This document shows, piece after piece, positions 48,324 through 60,040 of a DNA stretch of 64,000 bases. The notes beneath the pieces were generated by a model. That model had not been told where the DNA came from. It was given only the letters and a program-made list of their open reading frames with translations, and searched no databases. Within the stretch, counting starts at the first letter, position 1. The number at the start of each line of letters is the position of its first letter. The translations under genes were made by a program, and so were the position numbers. Location of the stretch: the NCBI RefSeq assembly GCF_963678635.1, contig NC_087067.1:43003829-43067828 (forward strand). Reading direction: 5' to 3'. The stretch comes from Symsagittifera roscoffensis (taxonomy: Eukaryota; Xenacoelomorpha; Acoela; Convolutidae).

Positions 48324-49694
48324 TTAGGTTATTTTTTTTCAATCAGTTAGTCAATTTTTCTTCAATTTGTTCATCTGTTGAAATCGTTCTTCATCAAAAT
48401 TATTGAAAATTGTCCGGTTTTTTTAATTATATTTTCGTTTATTTTTGCTCTTTATAATATCAGTAACTTGTAAATTTGAGAGAAGTCGACATTTGCAAGC
48501 TGATTCCACACAATTATAATGTTGGTTGCAAGCTGGTTTCCACACAAACATAATATTGCTGTTGTTCTTAAACCTGTAGCCATCAACAACCAAGTTACTC
48601 CCGTATTTTGTTTTTGATGGAGCAATGCTGAACATGCATAATATTTTATAATAAACGAATCATTGAGACTGTATAATAACTCAAACTGCAATATTCTGAT
48701 ACAGTTCAGTCAAGTTTTTATAACCAAAGCTTACGCATCTTTTCCATTTAAATATTTGTCATTAGACCAAGTAAATGGAAAGGAAGCAAAAACTTTCGCG
48801 ATTGATATTTTATCATCAAGCCTTCGTCATCTAGTGGTTAACGCGTTTGTCTCGAATAGATGTAGGTTATTTCTGCGTAGGTTGGAATCCAGCTGTCTAG
48901 CTTTTTTGTGGTTTTGAAATTATGCTAGTCTGTAGACTTTCATGTTTTCAATTTTTATGCTTGTCGAGCCTTGGAAAGCAAAATCAGAAAAACCGCGGCA
49001 GCTCAGGTTTATCACTTCGAGTTTGATTACTTAACTTAAAAAAGTATTTAACAAAAGTACTCAGCTTTGAAAGTTTCGACTGCCCTTTGACTGATCTCAA
49101 ATAGTTTGTAGTAAATAAAAATTAGCGAAATTACAATTTTCAGGCCGATAAGATTGTCGAGGGTGGAATTATTAAAACTAATTGGCGTTTACATCAAGTC
49201 ATTTTAGAACGATTTTGCAGTGTTGAATAATGCAAAAATTGATATAAAAACGAGTTTTTGGGAAAGGCTTGTGCACACCCGGCGGGGCCTATGCAGATCA
49301 AGGAATCGGTCCCGCGAGGGACTAATGAGCTTTGTGAAATTGTTGAAATCCAAAATCATTCAAATTCAATCATTCCAAGAACAATTTAAAAATATTTTGG
49401 TTGTGACATTGATGAAATAATCAAAAAACAGAAATAAAATTTTTTCTAACAGCTTTTAAAAGAGATGGTGTTTCTCTTTTTTCTCGATTTACCCATTCTC
49501 AAGCTAATTTAAACTAAAAAGGCTTTATTGGGAATTCTTAGCCGTAATAAAAAAAAACCTAAGATCAAATGACTGCTTCAATTCATTTTGGAACTCAATA
49601 AACTGCCACCTATGCGGGTCTTAAGAAATCATGATTGTGAATGTTGCACAAACACGGGTTCCAGGCAGAAGTCAACACGCATGTAAGCATTGAG

Positions 49695-49734
<40 letters not shown>

Positions 49735-49819
49735 ATTCATGTTGTCAAGCCACGCTTTTTGTATTTTATTTCAATTAATTATTTAATTAGCTTTAACCTA
49801 ACAAAGATTTAATTCATTG
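48324..49819. repeat. Array unit 19
   Basis: 70-codon - strand frame at 48,423-48,635, shortened at its end. Near twin of unit 20. Confidence 0.93.
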
Positions 49820-51189
49820 TTAGGTTATTTTTTTTCAATCAGTTAGTCAATTTTTCTTCAATTTGTTCATCTGTTGAAATCGTTCTTAATCAAAATTATT
49901 GAAAATTGTCCGGTTTTTTTAATTAAATTTTCGTTTATTTTTGCTCTTTATAATATCAGTAACTTGTAAATTTGAGAGAAATCGACATTTGCAAGCTGAT
50001 TCCACACAAACATAATGTTGGTTGCAAGCTGGTTTCCACACAAACATAATATTGCTGTTGTTCTTAAACCTGTAGCCATCAACAACCAAGTTACTCCCGT
50101 ATTTTGTTTTTGATGGAGCAATGCTGAACATGCATAATATTTTATAATAATTGAATCATTGAGACTGTATAATAACTCAAACTGCAATATTTTGATACAG
50201 TTCAGTCAAGTTTTTATAACCAAAGCTTACGCATCTTTTCCATTTGAATATTTGTCGTTAGACCAAGTAAATGGAAAGGAAGCAAAAACTTTCGCGATTG
50301 ATATTTTATCATCAAGCCTTCGTCATCTAGTGGTTAACGCGTTTGTCTCGAACAGATGTAGGTTATTTCTGCGTAGGTTGGAATCCAGCTGTCTAGCTTT
50401 TTTGTGGTTTTGAAATTATGCTAGTCTGTAAACTTTCATGTTTTCAGTTTTTATGCTTGTCGAGCCTTGGAAAGCAAAATCAGAAAAACCGCGGCAGCTC
50501 ATTATTATCACTTCGAGTTTGATTACTTAACTTAAAAAAGTATTTAACAAAAGTACTCAGCTTTGAAAGTTTCGACTGCCCTTTGACTGATCTCAAATAG
50601 TTTGTAGTAAATAAAAATTAGCAAAATTACAATTTTCAGGCCGATAAGATAGTCGAGGGTGGAATTATTAAAACTAATTGGCGTTTACATCAAGTCATTT
50701 TGGAACGATTTTGCAGTGTTGAATAATGCAAAAATTGATATAAAAACGAGTTTTTGGGACAGGCTTGTGCACACCCGGCGGGGCCTATGCAGATCAGGGA
50801 ATCGTTCCCGCGAGGGACTAATGAGCTTTGTGAAATTGTTGAAATCCAAAATCATTCAAATTCAATCATTCCAAGAACAATTTAAAAATATTTTGGTTGT
50901 GACATTGATGAAATAATCAAAAATAGAAATAAAATTTTTTCTAACAGCTTTTAAAAGAGATGGTGTTTTTCTTTTTTCTCAATTTACCCATTCTCAAGCT
51001 AATTTAAACTAAAAAGGCTTTATTGGGAGTTCTTAACCGTAATAAAAAAAAACCTAAGACCAAATGACTGCTTCAATTCAATTTGGAACTCAATAAACTG
51101 CCACCTATGCGTGTCTTAAGAAATCATGATCGTGAAGGTTGCACAAACACGGGTTCCAAGCAGAAGTCAACACGCATGTAAGCATTGAG

Positions 51190-51222
<33 letters not shown>

Positions 51223-51310
51223 TTCATTCATGTTGTCAAGCCACGCTTTTGTATTTTTATTTCAATTAATTATTTAATTAGCTATAACCTGACAAAGATT
51301 TAATTCATTG
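49820..51310. repeat. Array unit 20
   Basis: 70-codon - strand frame at 49,919-50,131. Shares the private insertion cattcaaattcaatcattcc with unit 19. Confidence 0.93.
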
Positions 51311-52758
51311 TTAGGTTATTTTTTTTCAATCAGTTAGTCAATTTTCCTTCAATTTGTTCATCTGTTGAAATCGTTCTTTGTCAAAATTATTGAAAATTGT
51401 CCGGTTTTTTGAAATCAATTTTCGTTTATTTTTGCTCTTTATAATATCAGATACTTGTAAATTTGAGAGAATTCGACATTTGCAAGCTGATTCCACACAA
51501 ACATAATGTTGGTTGCAAGCTGATTTCCACACAAACATAATATTGCTGCTGTTCTTAAACCTGTAGCCATCAACAACCAAGTTACTTCCGTATTTTGTTT
51601 TTGACGGAGCAATGCTGAACATGCGCTAATTGTATTACTAAAATTTTATAATGAACGAATCATTGAGACTGTATAATAACTCAAACTGCAATATTCTGAT
51701 AAAGTTCAGTCAAGTTTTTATAACCAAAACTTACGCATCTTTTCCATTTGAATATTTGTCGTTAGACCAAGTAAATGGAAAGGAAGTAAAAACTTTCGCG
51801 ATTGATATTTTATCATCAAGCCTGCGTCATCTAGTGGTTAACGCGTTTGTTTCGAATAGATGTAGGTTATTTCTGCGTAGGTTGGAATCCAGCTGTCTAC
51901 CTTTTTGTGGTTTTGAAAATATGCTAGTCTGTAGACTTTCATGTTTTCAATTTTTATGTTTGTCGAGCCTTGGAATGCAAAATCAGAAAAACCGCGGCAG
52001 CTCATGTTTATCACTTCGAGTTTGATTACTTAACTTAAAAAAGTATTTAAAAAAAGTACTCAGCCTTGAATGTTTCGACTGCCCTTTGACTGGTCTCAAA
52101 TAGTTTGTAATAAATGAAAATTAGCAAAATTACGATTTTCAGGCCGATAAGGTAGTCGAGGGTGGAATTATTAAAACGAATTTGCAGTGTTGAATAATGC
52201 AAAAATTGATATAAAAACGAGTTCTTGGGACAGGCTTGTGCACACCCGGCGGGGCCTATGCAGATCAAGGAATCGGTCCCGCGAGGGACTAATGAGTTTT
52301 GTGAAATTGTTGAAATCCAAAATCATTCAAATTTCCAAGAACAATTTAAAAATATTTTGGTTGTGACATTGATGAAATAATCAAAAAACAGAAATAATGT
52401 TTTTTCTAACAGCTTTTAAAAGAGATGGTGTTTTTCTTTTTTCTCAATTTACCCATTCTCAAGCTAATTTAAACTAGAAAGGGTTTATTGGGAATTCTTA
52501 ACCGTAATAAAAAAAACCTAAGATCAAATGACTGCTTCAATTCAATTTGGAACTCATTAAACTGCCACTTATGCGTGTTTTAAGAAATCATGATCGTGAT
52601 GTTGCACAAACACGGGTTCCAGGCAGAAGACATCACGCATGTAAGCATTGAGTTGCGTGCGTGCGTGCGTGCGTTCATGTTGTCAAGCCACGCTTTTTGT
52701 ATTTTTATTTCAATTACTGATTTAGTTCGCTATAACCGTACAAAGATTTAATTCATTG
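51311..52758. repeat. Array unit 21 (edge unit)
   Basis: 94-codon - strand frame at 51,338-51,622. About 30 bases are missing after ttattaaaacgaat near 52,180. It ends at caaagatttaattcattg, after which unique sequence begins. Confidence 0.92.
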
Positions 52759-53377
52759 AATAGAAAAAATAAAGTCCATAACTTAAGTACTGGTTCCGCG
52801 GTGAAAAACAGTTTCCGCTGAGTCTATCAGTCACAGGTCAAATTCGTGCCAAGTGAATTTCCGGTCTAAGTGGCGTGAGCGAAACGGACTAAACAGTACT
52901 GAAGCTTTCTTAAAATTTTCTTCAGCTCTGAAATAAGTTTTTGCTTAGTTTTTGATAATTTCAACTTTTTCAAAGTCAGATTCGGAGTCTACACTCAGAT
53001 TCGGAGTCAAAAACTGAATGAATTAAGGTCGAAAGTCGTGTTCCAATTAGTTGAGTTTTGGCAGATAATTGTCTACGAAACACTAAGCAGTCTCATTGGC
53101 CAATTGAGGGTAATTAGGTCAATGATTATAATTTTTATTTTGATGAAAATGTTTTCTTCAAATTAAGTAGCTCCTGCCAAAAACTGATAAATTATATCAA
53201 CCGCATTTTTTCTTCTTTGTGTGCGGAAAATCAGTGGCTTCTCGCCAGCATGAACATTAATTCGGATATTAATCTAAATTATCTTCAGATTTTTGGAAGT
53301 CGTTAATGAAAAGTATATACAAATCAAACCAAAAGTATCGAGTTATGCCATCACATTCGGTAAGAATAGTATCGAAG
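52759..53377. other. Unique sequence right of the array
   Basis: No gene was recognised. A 14-base duplicate, cagattcggagtct and cagattcggagtca, lies at about 52,978-53,008. The first 150 bases are less AT-rich but resemble no known RNA gene. Confidence 0.5.
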
Positions 53378-53690
53378 CTTAAAAAAAGTTTTACCGAAGT
53401 TCTTCAAAAACGACCACTCAAATTCATTGGGCCATATATTGAGAATGAGAAAAGACGAACTTCCCATTGCTGCTCTTGTATTTGTGAAAGCAGATTCGTG
53501 GAAACTACCATCAGGCGGTGCTCGTATTACGCGGCGCAAAGTCGTAATGAACGACCTGAAGTGCAACATAAGGCCTACAATGTTGTCCGTCAAGAGATGG
53601 AACGAATGCTGATTTGTTATCCGGAAAGAGAGTGCGATGGACTGCAAGCTGTCGCGTGGTATCGTTCGGGATAGTCAGAAGAGATCTGAG
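53378..53690 (+). pseudogene. LINE (non-LTR retrotransposon) ORF2 C-terminal fragment
   Basis: The + frame through 53,427-53,612 reads LGHILRMRKDELPIAALVF and later KVVMNDLKCNIRP and LSVKRWNEC before a stop. The pattern LGHxLRM...P..AL followed by a basic segment, V..DL and W is the familiar post-reverse-transcriptase tail of many animal LINEs (RTE- and CR1-like groups), judged from memory. It is a short 5'-truncated relic: no reverse transcriptase core is seen upstream, and the stop falls where the tail should continue. Confidence 0.55.
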
Positions 53691-53965
53691 ATGCATCACG
53701 AATATATAACTTTGAAATAGTTGACAACAATATCAAGTTTCCAAAAAGAGACAATTTGTCTCCGTATAACCACGCTTAATTCCGGATTCTACTTCAGATT
53801 TGTTAAGCTCGTAGAAAAACAAACTTGCCTTTTTTGTGAGCAAACTTGAAAAAAAACCCGAGGGCAATTTTTCTTTTCTCCATTTGAAGAGAGTAAATTT
53901 CTATAAAGCAAATTTTTTATTAATTACAATGCTCAGTGACTGACATAAAGGAACCGATAACCGAG

Positions 53966-55200
53966 GATCTATTAAAATTTTGCATTCATTAACAGTGTAT
54001 AAAACTTTGATTGCTGGTAATTTTCTGTTTTTGTCGTCTTTGAGACCATCTTTTCTGGTCACCCTAAAGAATAGCATTTTGTTGCGTATCGAAATTTTTT
54101 TACTTTGAAATAGTTCAATTATGCGCCCCTAAAAAGAAGTCTCCTTCAAGTTATTGATATTTGATTTCTCAAAGCAAAGAATGTTGGAAAGCTTAAAATT
54201 TATAAAGATATATAATAGTTTGAAATGATACTTGTGAAAAAACGCTATTGATGTGATATTTGTTAGAAAAAAGTATCTGCGGGGCTATCTGTTTTATTGT
54301 AATGACTATGAAGACATGACATAATAATTTTTGCAAAATTTGCACAACTTCTTCAAAATAGTCGAGTTTAGCTTTGAAATGCAATAGGATTGCAATTGAT
54401 TATACTGAATGTAAAGACTTCTTTCCCAAATAATTGATTATAATGACAACATGTTCCACTTTGTGGTCTAAAATCTGCATCTACAAATGATTTTATTGAA
54501 ATTTTTTAAAATCGGAAACCCATTGAAATTGATAAAAATCCGTGGGTGCTCAGTCCGGGAGGATATAAAAACATTCGTCAAAAGCCGAATCAAATCATCA
54601 AAATTATCAAAATTTTGTTTAAGCACAATTGTATCTCAGTGCAGATAATTCAGTTGTTTAGCTGCTTCAAAAAAAGCAAAAACTGCTAATATCTCTTTGG
54701 TAGACAAAAAAGGATTTTAAAAACGTATAAAGAAAGCAACGAATAATTTTTCAGTAGCGTTTTCAAAATGTGGAGTTCAGTTTAAAGTTAAAAATCGAAA
54801 AAAAAACATTTAAGTGCTAAAATCAATTATGATGAAATGATCACGTTTTGGAGTAAATTTTGAATAATGTGAAATAATCTTGCAACGAAACTCAACGGTT
54901 GCAGTTTGTTATCAGAAGTGTTTAAATCTTGTTGATTATCAATAGTTTGTAGTATCTGAAAAGAACTACCCCTAAGCTAAACTTTGTCGACTATTTTATG
55001 CAGATACTTTTATCTAAGGTGTCATTAATAATAATTGGGTAACAATGCTTTCCGACTTTGAAATTTTGAAAAGCAATGTTTAAAAAAAAACAGTTTTCAG
55101 CGTTCACAATTTCATCACAAAGATGTTTAAGACACTAAGTTTGTCCAAACGCCCATGAACATTAATTAGTTATGATGGATTTTTGAGACAAAAAAACTGG
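53966..55200. repeat. Block A, copy 1
   Basis: Begins tctattaaaattttgcattc and matches 56,163-57,355 along its length (for example gtatctgcggggctatctgt and tgtatctcagtgcagat), with substitutions and small gaps. It is non-coding and AT-rich. Its right end abuts the lone copy of the array unit. Confidence 0.85.
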
Positions 55201-56165
55201 GTTTTTCTGGTTTTACTAAACTTCTTAAACCTGTAGCTTTCAACAACAACCAAATGAGTCCCGTCTTTTATTTTTGTTAGAATAATGCTGAATATGCGCA
55301 TAATCATTGGATAATTAGGTCGGTATATTCAACGTATCGTTAAGACTGCATAATAATTCAAACGGAAATATTATGATGCAGATCATTCAAGTTTTGATGG
55401 CCAGAGTTTACGCTTCTCTTCTATTTGAAAATTTGTCGTTAGACAAAGTAAATGGAAAGGAAGCAAAAGTTTTCGCCATCAATATTTCGTCAACAAGCCA
55501 TCATGATTGTCATCAAGCCATCATCAAGCCATCATGATCATTAACGCGTTTGTCTCGAATGATTGTAATTTATTTCTGCGTAGGTTCGAATCCACCAGTC
55601 TATCTTTTTTTGGTTTTGAAATGCTAGTCTGTAGATTTTCACGTTTTCAAACCTTATGCTAGTCGAGCCTTCCGCAACAATTACCTGGAATACGAAATCA
55701 CAAAAACTGCGGCGGCTCATGTTTATCACTTCGAGTTCGATTACAAAAAAAAAACAAAAATAATTTAAAAACAAGCCTGGTCGTTTCAAGTCTAAGCCTT
55801 GAATGTTTCGACTGCCCTTTGACTGGTGTCAAATACTTTTTACTAAAGAAGTATTAGCGAATTTACGAATTTCAGACCGAGGATAGATTTTTAAAAATCA
55901 ATTGGCTTATTGACTCAAGTCGTTTTGGAACGAGTTTGTAGTGTTGAATAATGCAAAAAATGTTTTAAAAAAAAAACAAGTTTTTTGGGACAGGCTCGTG
56001 CACACCCGGCTGGGCCTATGCAGATCAAGGGATCGATCACGCTAGGGATCAAAGAGTTTTGTGAAATTGTTGAAGCCCAAAATGCTTCAAATTTCCAAGA
56101 TCAATTTAAAATTTTTTTGATTGTGACATTGTTGATATAAACAAAAAAACAGAATTAAAGTCTTT
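55200..56165. repeat. Lone diverged copy of the array unit
   Basis: About 965 bases match the central part of a unit, from ttctggttttac (end of the FLYWCH-like frame) to the sequence after the B-box-like block (ttttcta). It lacks the GTGC tract and the junction repeat. On the - strand its truncated frame reads GTHLVVVESYRFKKFSKTRK, closer in layout to units 2-3 than to the rest. It keeps an exact GGTTCGAATCC at 55,583-55,593 and a small local expansion of catcaagccat near 55,490-55,540. Confidence 0.9.
55583..55593 (+). promoter_or_regulatory. Consensus B box in the lone unit copy
   Basis: GGTTCGAATCC, preceded by attaacgcgtttgtctcgaa in the position of the tRNA-like block of array units. 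It supports a tRNA-derived origin of the + strand block. Confidence 0.5.
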
Positions 56166-57355
56166 TCTATTAAGATTTTGCATTCATTATCCGTGTATAA
56201 AACTTTGATCGCTGGTAAATTTTTGTTTTTGTCATCTTTTGAGACCATTCTTTTCTGGTCAATAATTCCCAGTAAAATAGAATATACTTGCGTATCGAAA
56301 CTTTTTTTTATTTTGAAATAGTTCTAACGTGCGCCCTTAAAAAGAAGCTTCACTCAGTTTATTGAAATTTGATTTCTCAAAGCAAAGATTGTTGGAAAAT
56401 TTAAAATTTAGAAAGACATATAATAGTTTGAATTGATATTTAAGAAAAAAATGCTTTTGATATGATATTTGTCAGAAACACGTATCTGCGGGGCTATCTG
56501 TTTTATTGTAATGACATTGAAGACCTGTCACGAAAAATTTTGCAAAATTTGCACAATTTCTTCAAAATAATCGAGTTTAGCTTTGAAATGCAATAAAATT
56601 GTAATTGATTATAGTGACTGTAAAAAAAATTTCTAAAATAATCGATAAAAGTGACATTATAATCAATTTTGTGGTCTGAAATAAACATCTGCAATTGATT
56701 TTTTTGAAATGTTTTAAACTCGGAAATCTGTTGAAATTGATAAAAATCCTTAGTCATGGAGGGCATAAACACATTCATCAAAAGCAATGCAAATCAGCAA
56801 AATGATGTTTTAACTCAATTGTATCTCAGTGCAGATATTTCAGGTGTTTAGCAGCTTCGAAAAAAAAACTGCTGTTTTTTCTTTGGCAGGAAAAAAGGTT
56901 TTTAAAAACGTAAAAAAAAAACAACGAATAATTTTTGTAGTAGAGTTTAGAGTTAAAAATCGAAAAAATCGAGAAAAGTGCTAAAAGCAATCATGAAATG
57001 ATCGCGGTGTGGAGGAAAAATTTGAATAATTTGAAAATATCTTGCAACGGAACTCAACAATTGCAGTTTCTCTTCAGAAGTTTCTAAAAATTTGGCTAAA
57101 ATTGTGGATTATCAGTAGTTTTTAAAATTTGAAAAAGAATTACACCTGAACTAAGCTTTGTTGACCATTATATGTAGATACTTTTAGGTAAGGTATGATT
57201 GATAATAATCGGAATACAAGGCTTTCCTCTTTTGAAATTTCGAAAAGCAATGTTTTCAAAAAACCGGTTCTCAGCGTTCCCAATTTCAGATAATTCGAAC
57301 TTTATTTTTTTATGATGGGTTTTCGAGACAAAAAAAAATCCAGTTTAATTCATTG
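56163..57355. repeat. Block A, copy 2
   Basis: Second copy of block A, starting ctattaagattttgcattc and ending near atgatgggttttcgagacaa, with a gap relative to copy 1 around 56,935. Together with copy 1 and the lone unit it forms an A-B-A arrangement of 2.2-kb period. Confidence 0.85.
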
Positions 57356-57939
57356 CAGATGTAAGACTTGGACAAAGAAAGTGATGATATTGCAAATTTA
57401 CATGATTATTGTTAGAAAAAAGTTGTTTGTAAAACGATATTTATTTTTTCAAAAATTTTCTTGAAAATCAATTTTTTTGAAATAAAATCCATCATAATTC
57501 AAAAGAATTGGTACAATCCCCTTTCGCTTGGAAATTAATTTCGATTTTTTGGAGTAATTTTGCAAAATTTAACAAAAACTTTCATGCCATGTCTTGTTCA
57601 CTTACAACAAGCAAAATAGGTGAAAAATCGAAAAAGTCAACTGATCCCATTGCATGTTTACTAGAGCTTAACACCAACCCCAACTAAAACCCCTAACGTT
57701 TTTACATTTTACCCTTTCCAATCCCCCTAAATTTACAGTTTTTACCCACCCCAAGTCTTTTAACATAGAAAGGGGGATTATTCTTCTGTTTACTCATCCC
57801 ACCTCGCAAGTTTTTATACCCCACCACCACCCACGTAGGTTAACTGTTTGGGGGAGTAAACTTGAGATTTGTGTACGACTTTGATGTAATTTTATAGATA
57901 GTGACAAAAAATGACAAATTAATGAATTATTACTCATGG
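57356..57939. other. Non-coding stretch
   Basis: AT-rich to 57,650, then a C-rich, pyrimidine-rich patch (57,660-57,850) rich in cccc runs. No gene was seen. Confidence 0.5.
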
Positions 57940-58290
57940 GCACTCGCTTATTAGGCACTTAGCATTGTGGTAAATCGTTCACTTTGAAATCGCCAGATTG
58001 TGTATTCGATCGCATGCTATGGCGATGATAGTGTGTGAGGACGAGCTCTCATTTGACCTCTAGCTTCAGGTTTATCACAGCCTGACCAATTTTTGCTGCA
58101 ACAGTGGTACCACGTGAAAGTTCTAGACGCAAGAAAAACGTCCTTGAGTCGCAAAAAAAGAGCTTCGCTCAACAAAATAACACAGTCTGGAATGTGGGCA
58201 GATAATACAAATGGACTATTCTCGATGGGACTGTTAAGGCCTACTGATAGCTCCTCTGCGATTTGTAGGAACCACATTATGATTTAATGT
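57940..58290 (+). mobile_element. tRNA-derived SINE-like element
   Basis: Cttagcattgtggtaaatcg followed by ttcactttgaaatcgccag and gtattcgatcg (58,002-58,012) has the A-box, anticodon-arm and B-box layout of a tRNA-type SINE head, with a decayed B box. The 250-base body is noticeably less AT-rich, has open frames on both strands that do not resemble proteins, and ends in an AT-rich stretch. Borders are approximate. Confidence 0.45.
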
Positions 58291-58701
58291 TTCATTCTCT
58301 CAGCTGCAATAAGTTTCAATTACCACTCAATAAAAACAATTGACAGTATATACTGAACAAAAAATTATTCATTTTTAGGGCTTATAGTGAAAATTTTCTC
58401 AATTTTAGTAAGACTGGTGCTAAAATCATAATATAATCAATCTTTAACCATTGAAACTGAGTGCAGATATCATTAAGATTTTTCTTCAAACTTTGGCATG
58501 GTGAAGGAAGTGCAACCAAAGTTATTATAAAAAAATGATTCACAAAATTAGGCATTTTTGTTCCAACCACTTCACAAAGCTGGGAGGAATTCTGACATAG
58601 GTTTAGTTTCTCCGCTTGTTTTACATAACTCAAAAAAAAATTCTCAAGCGGTAGTCCATTATTATGTTAAAACTTTAATTGGTAGTAATTTTGCGTTTTA
58701 C

Positions 58702-58702
<1 letters not shown>

Positions 58703-58771
<69 letters not shown>
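58703..58771. repeat. (GA)n microsatellite
   Basis: About 69 bases of almost pure GA with one irregular agaagaga step and a gagag end. Confidence 0.97.
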
Positions 58772-58779
58772 CAGCATTC

Positions 58780-59980
58780 AATGTTCAATGATACTTGCAC
58801 AGCAACTGGTTTTGCCGAATTAAGATTTCTCTGTGGTACTGAAGTTTTTGTGACAGTGTTTTGAAAACTATCATGATCGCATGGGTTTTCCGAAAAGTGA
58901 GAAAAAACAATTCAGAGTCAGCCATGTTGTCTCCTTCGTCCCAAAAATAGATACTCAGATTTATATGAGCTGCGTCGAACCAATACGATTCTACTCTTTT
59001 TTCAGTCGAACAGTTTTGGACGTTCGTGGTAATTATCTTTAATCGTCGAACTATATGAGCTGGGTTCAGCCAAAATTGATCTCTATTATTTTTTTTGGCC
59101 CTCGTTTGGCCTGGCCATATTACGCTGAACTTGGCACAATTCTTTTTTGGCTTATTTTGTCACAGTTTTGAGGCAATTTTCTAAGACTATGTTTTGTCTA
59201 AATCTAGATTTTTATCGCACGGTTCATGTTTTTATTTTACTTTACAAACCTTAACCTGGGCGGAATTTGGAACCTTCCCTAAAAGGTTCTGAAAAAATCA
59301 TCTAAATCAAGTATCGAAACAAGTTGCTCTTTTAAAAACATCTCATTGTAATTGAGGCAATCTTCTAAAATTTACTTATGCAATATTAATACATTTTGCC
59401 AATCTGTTTTAACATCTGCGCCCTTTTAACGATGTCATATGATGTACAAAAACCTGTAAGGCAGCTTTAGTCTATTTCGGTCGCATCTCGAGTTTTCAAT
59501 ATGCCTGCGTACAGGCATCCTTCATAATTTATTGACAAATATTTACAACAAAATGAAATAAAAGCAGAATTTCCGGTATCTGCACGAAAAAGTTTACGTA
59601 GGGTCTTAGTTCCAGCTGAAAACTAAATCAAAAAGGCATTATTAATTCATTAATTACAAACAAGAGTCGAATTTAAGGTACCGCTTTGCCATGCTGGCTT
59701 TTAAATATTTAATGTTCTGAAACGTTTTATTTCGTAATGCTAAAATTTTTTTTTTTACAAAATCTCATTATTTCGTATATCTTGAGTTTTTCTCCTTAAT
59801 TTGAAAAACCGCCGCGCCCAAAAAAAATTCTTGGGTACTTTACTATGGAAAATTGTACTGTTAGTTAAAACATACTTCAGATTTTTCTACAATTGTTTGA
59901 ACGATTTTTCAGAAAATCGCCCGTTAAGAAACCATGTAAACTATGACCTACTATGGATATTTTAAAGAGTTTATCAGTGC
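58780..59980. other. Non-coding stretch with a diverged short duplicate
   Basis: Tatatgagctgcgtcgaacc (about 58,962) and tatatgagctgggttcagcc (about 59,052) are related 60-base segments. No gene is supported. Confidence 0.45.
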
Positions 59981-60040
59981 AGGATTGGTGATGTTGTTAA
60001 AGTCCGGATTCAGATAATTGTTGGTTCGAATCCCTCCCCT
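59980..60040 (+). mobile_element. tRNA-like fragment with consensus B box
   Basis: Tggtgatgttgttaaagtcc sits at A-box distance from GGTTCGAATCC (60,023-60,033), followed by ctcccctcccccc. The acceptor and T stems do not pair, so it is a tRNA-derived SINE head or tRNA relic rather than a gene. Confidence 0.4.

Larger units (their letters stand above)
21310..52758. repeat. Tandem array of 21 units of about 1.48 kb
   Basis: Head-to-tail units repeat with a period of 1,439-1,498 bases, apart from a 1,396-base first, a 1,448-base last and a 1,916-base tenth unit. I set unit borders at ttaggtt, which follows attcattg. In order a unit holds: T-rich start; - strand FLYWCH-like frame; conserved block with a + strand tRNA-like promoter; - strand B-box-like block; an atgatcgtgaatgttgcac block; a GTGC tract; and the inverted repeat AACCTAACA...TGTTAGGTT. 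The array begins and ends at essentially the same phase. Adjacent units are often each other's closest match, as expected from unequal crossing-over. Whether it is a satellite, a gene array or a tandemised mobile element is open. Confidence 0.95.

Noticed and set aside
21623-52025. The 82-85 codon + strand frames and the 83-91 codon frames near the B-box-like block, seen in most units, as genes
   Set aside because: They run through the tRNA-like and B-box-like blocks. Frames in several phases stay open together, and the lone copy has a stop in the second of them. They are better explained as shadows of copied DNA.
21310-52758. CRISPR array or rDNA, 5S or spliced-leader RNA array
   Set aside because: Units are 1.48 kb without short spacers, and no rRNA, 5S, snRNA or leader-plus-donor sequence was recognised in them.
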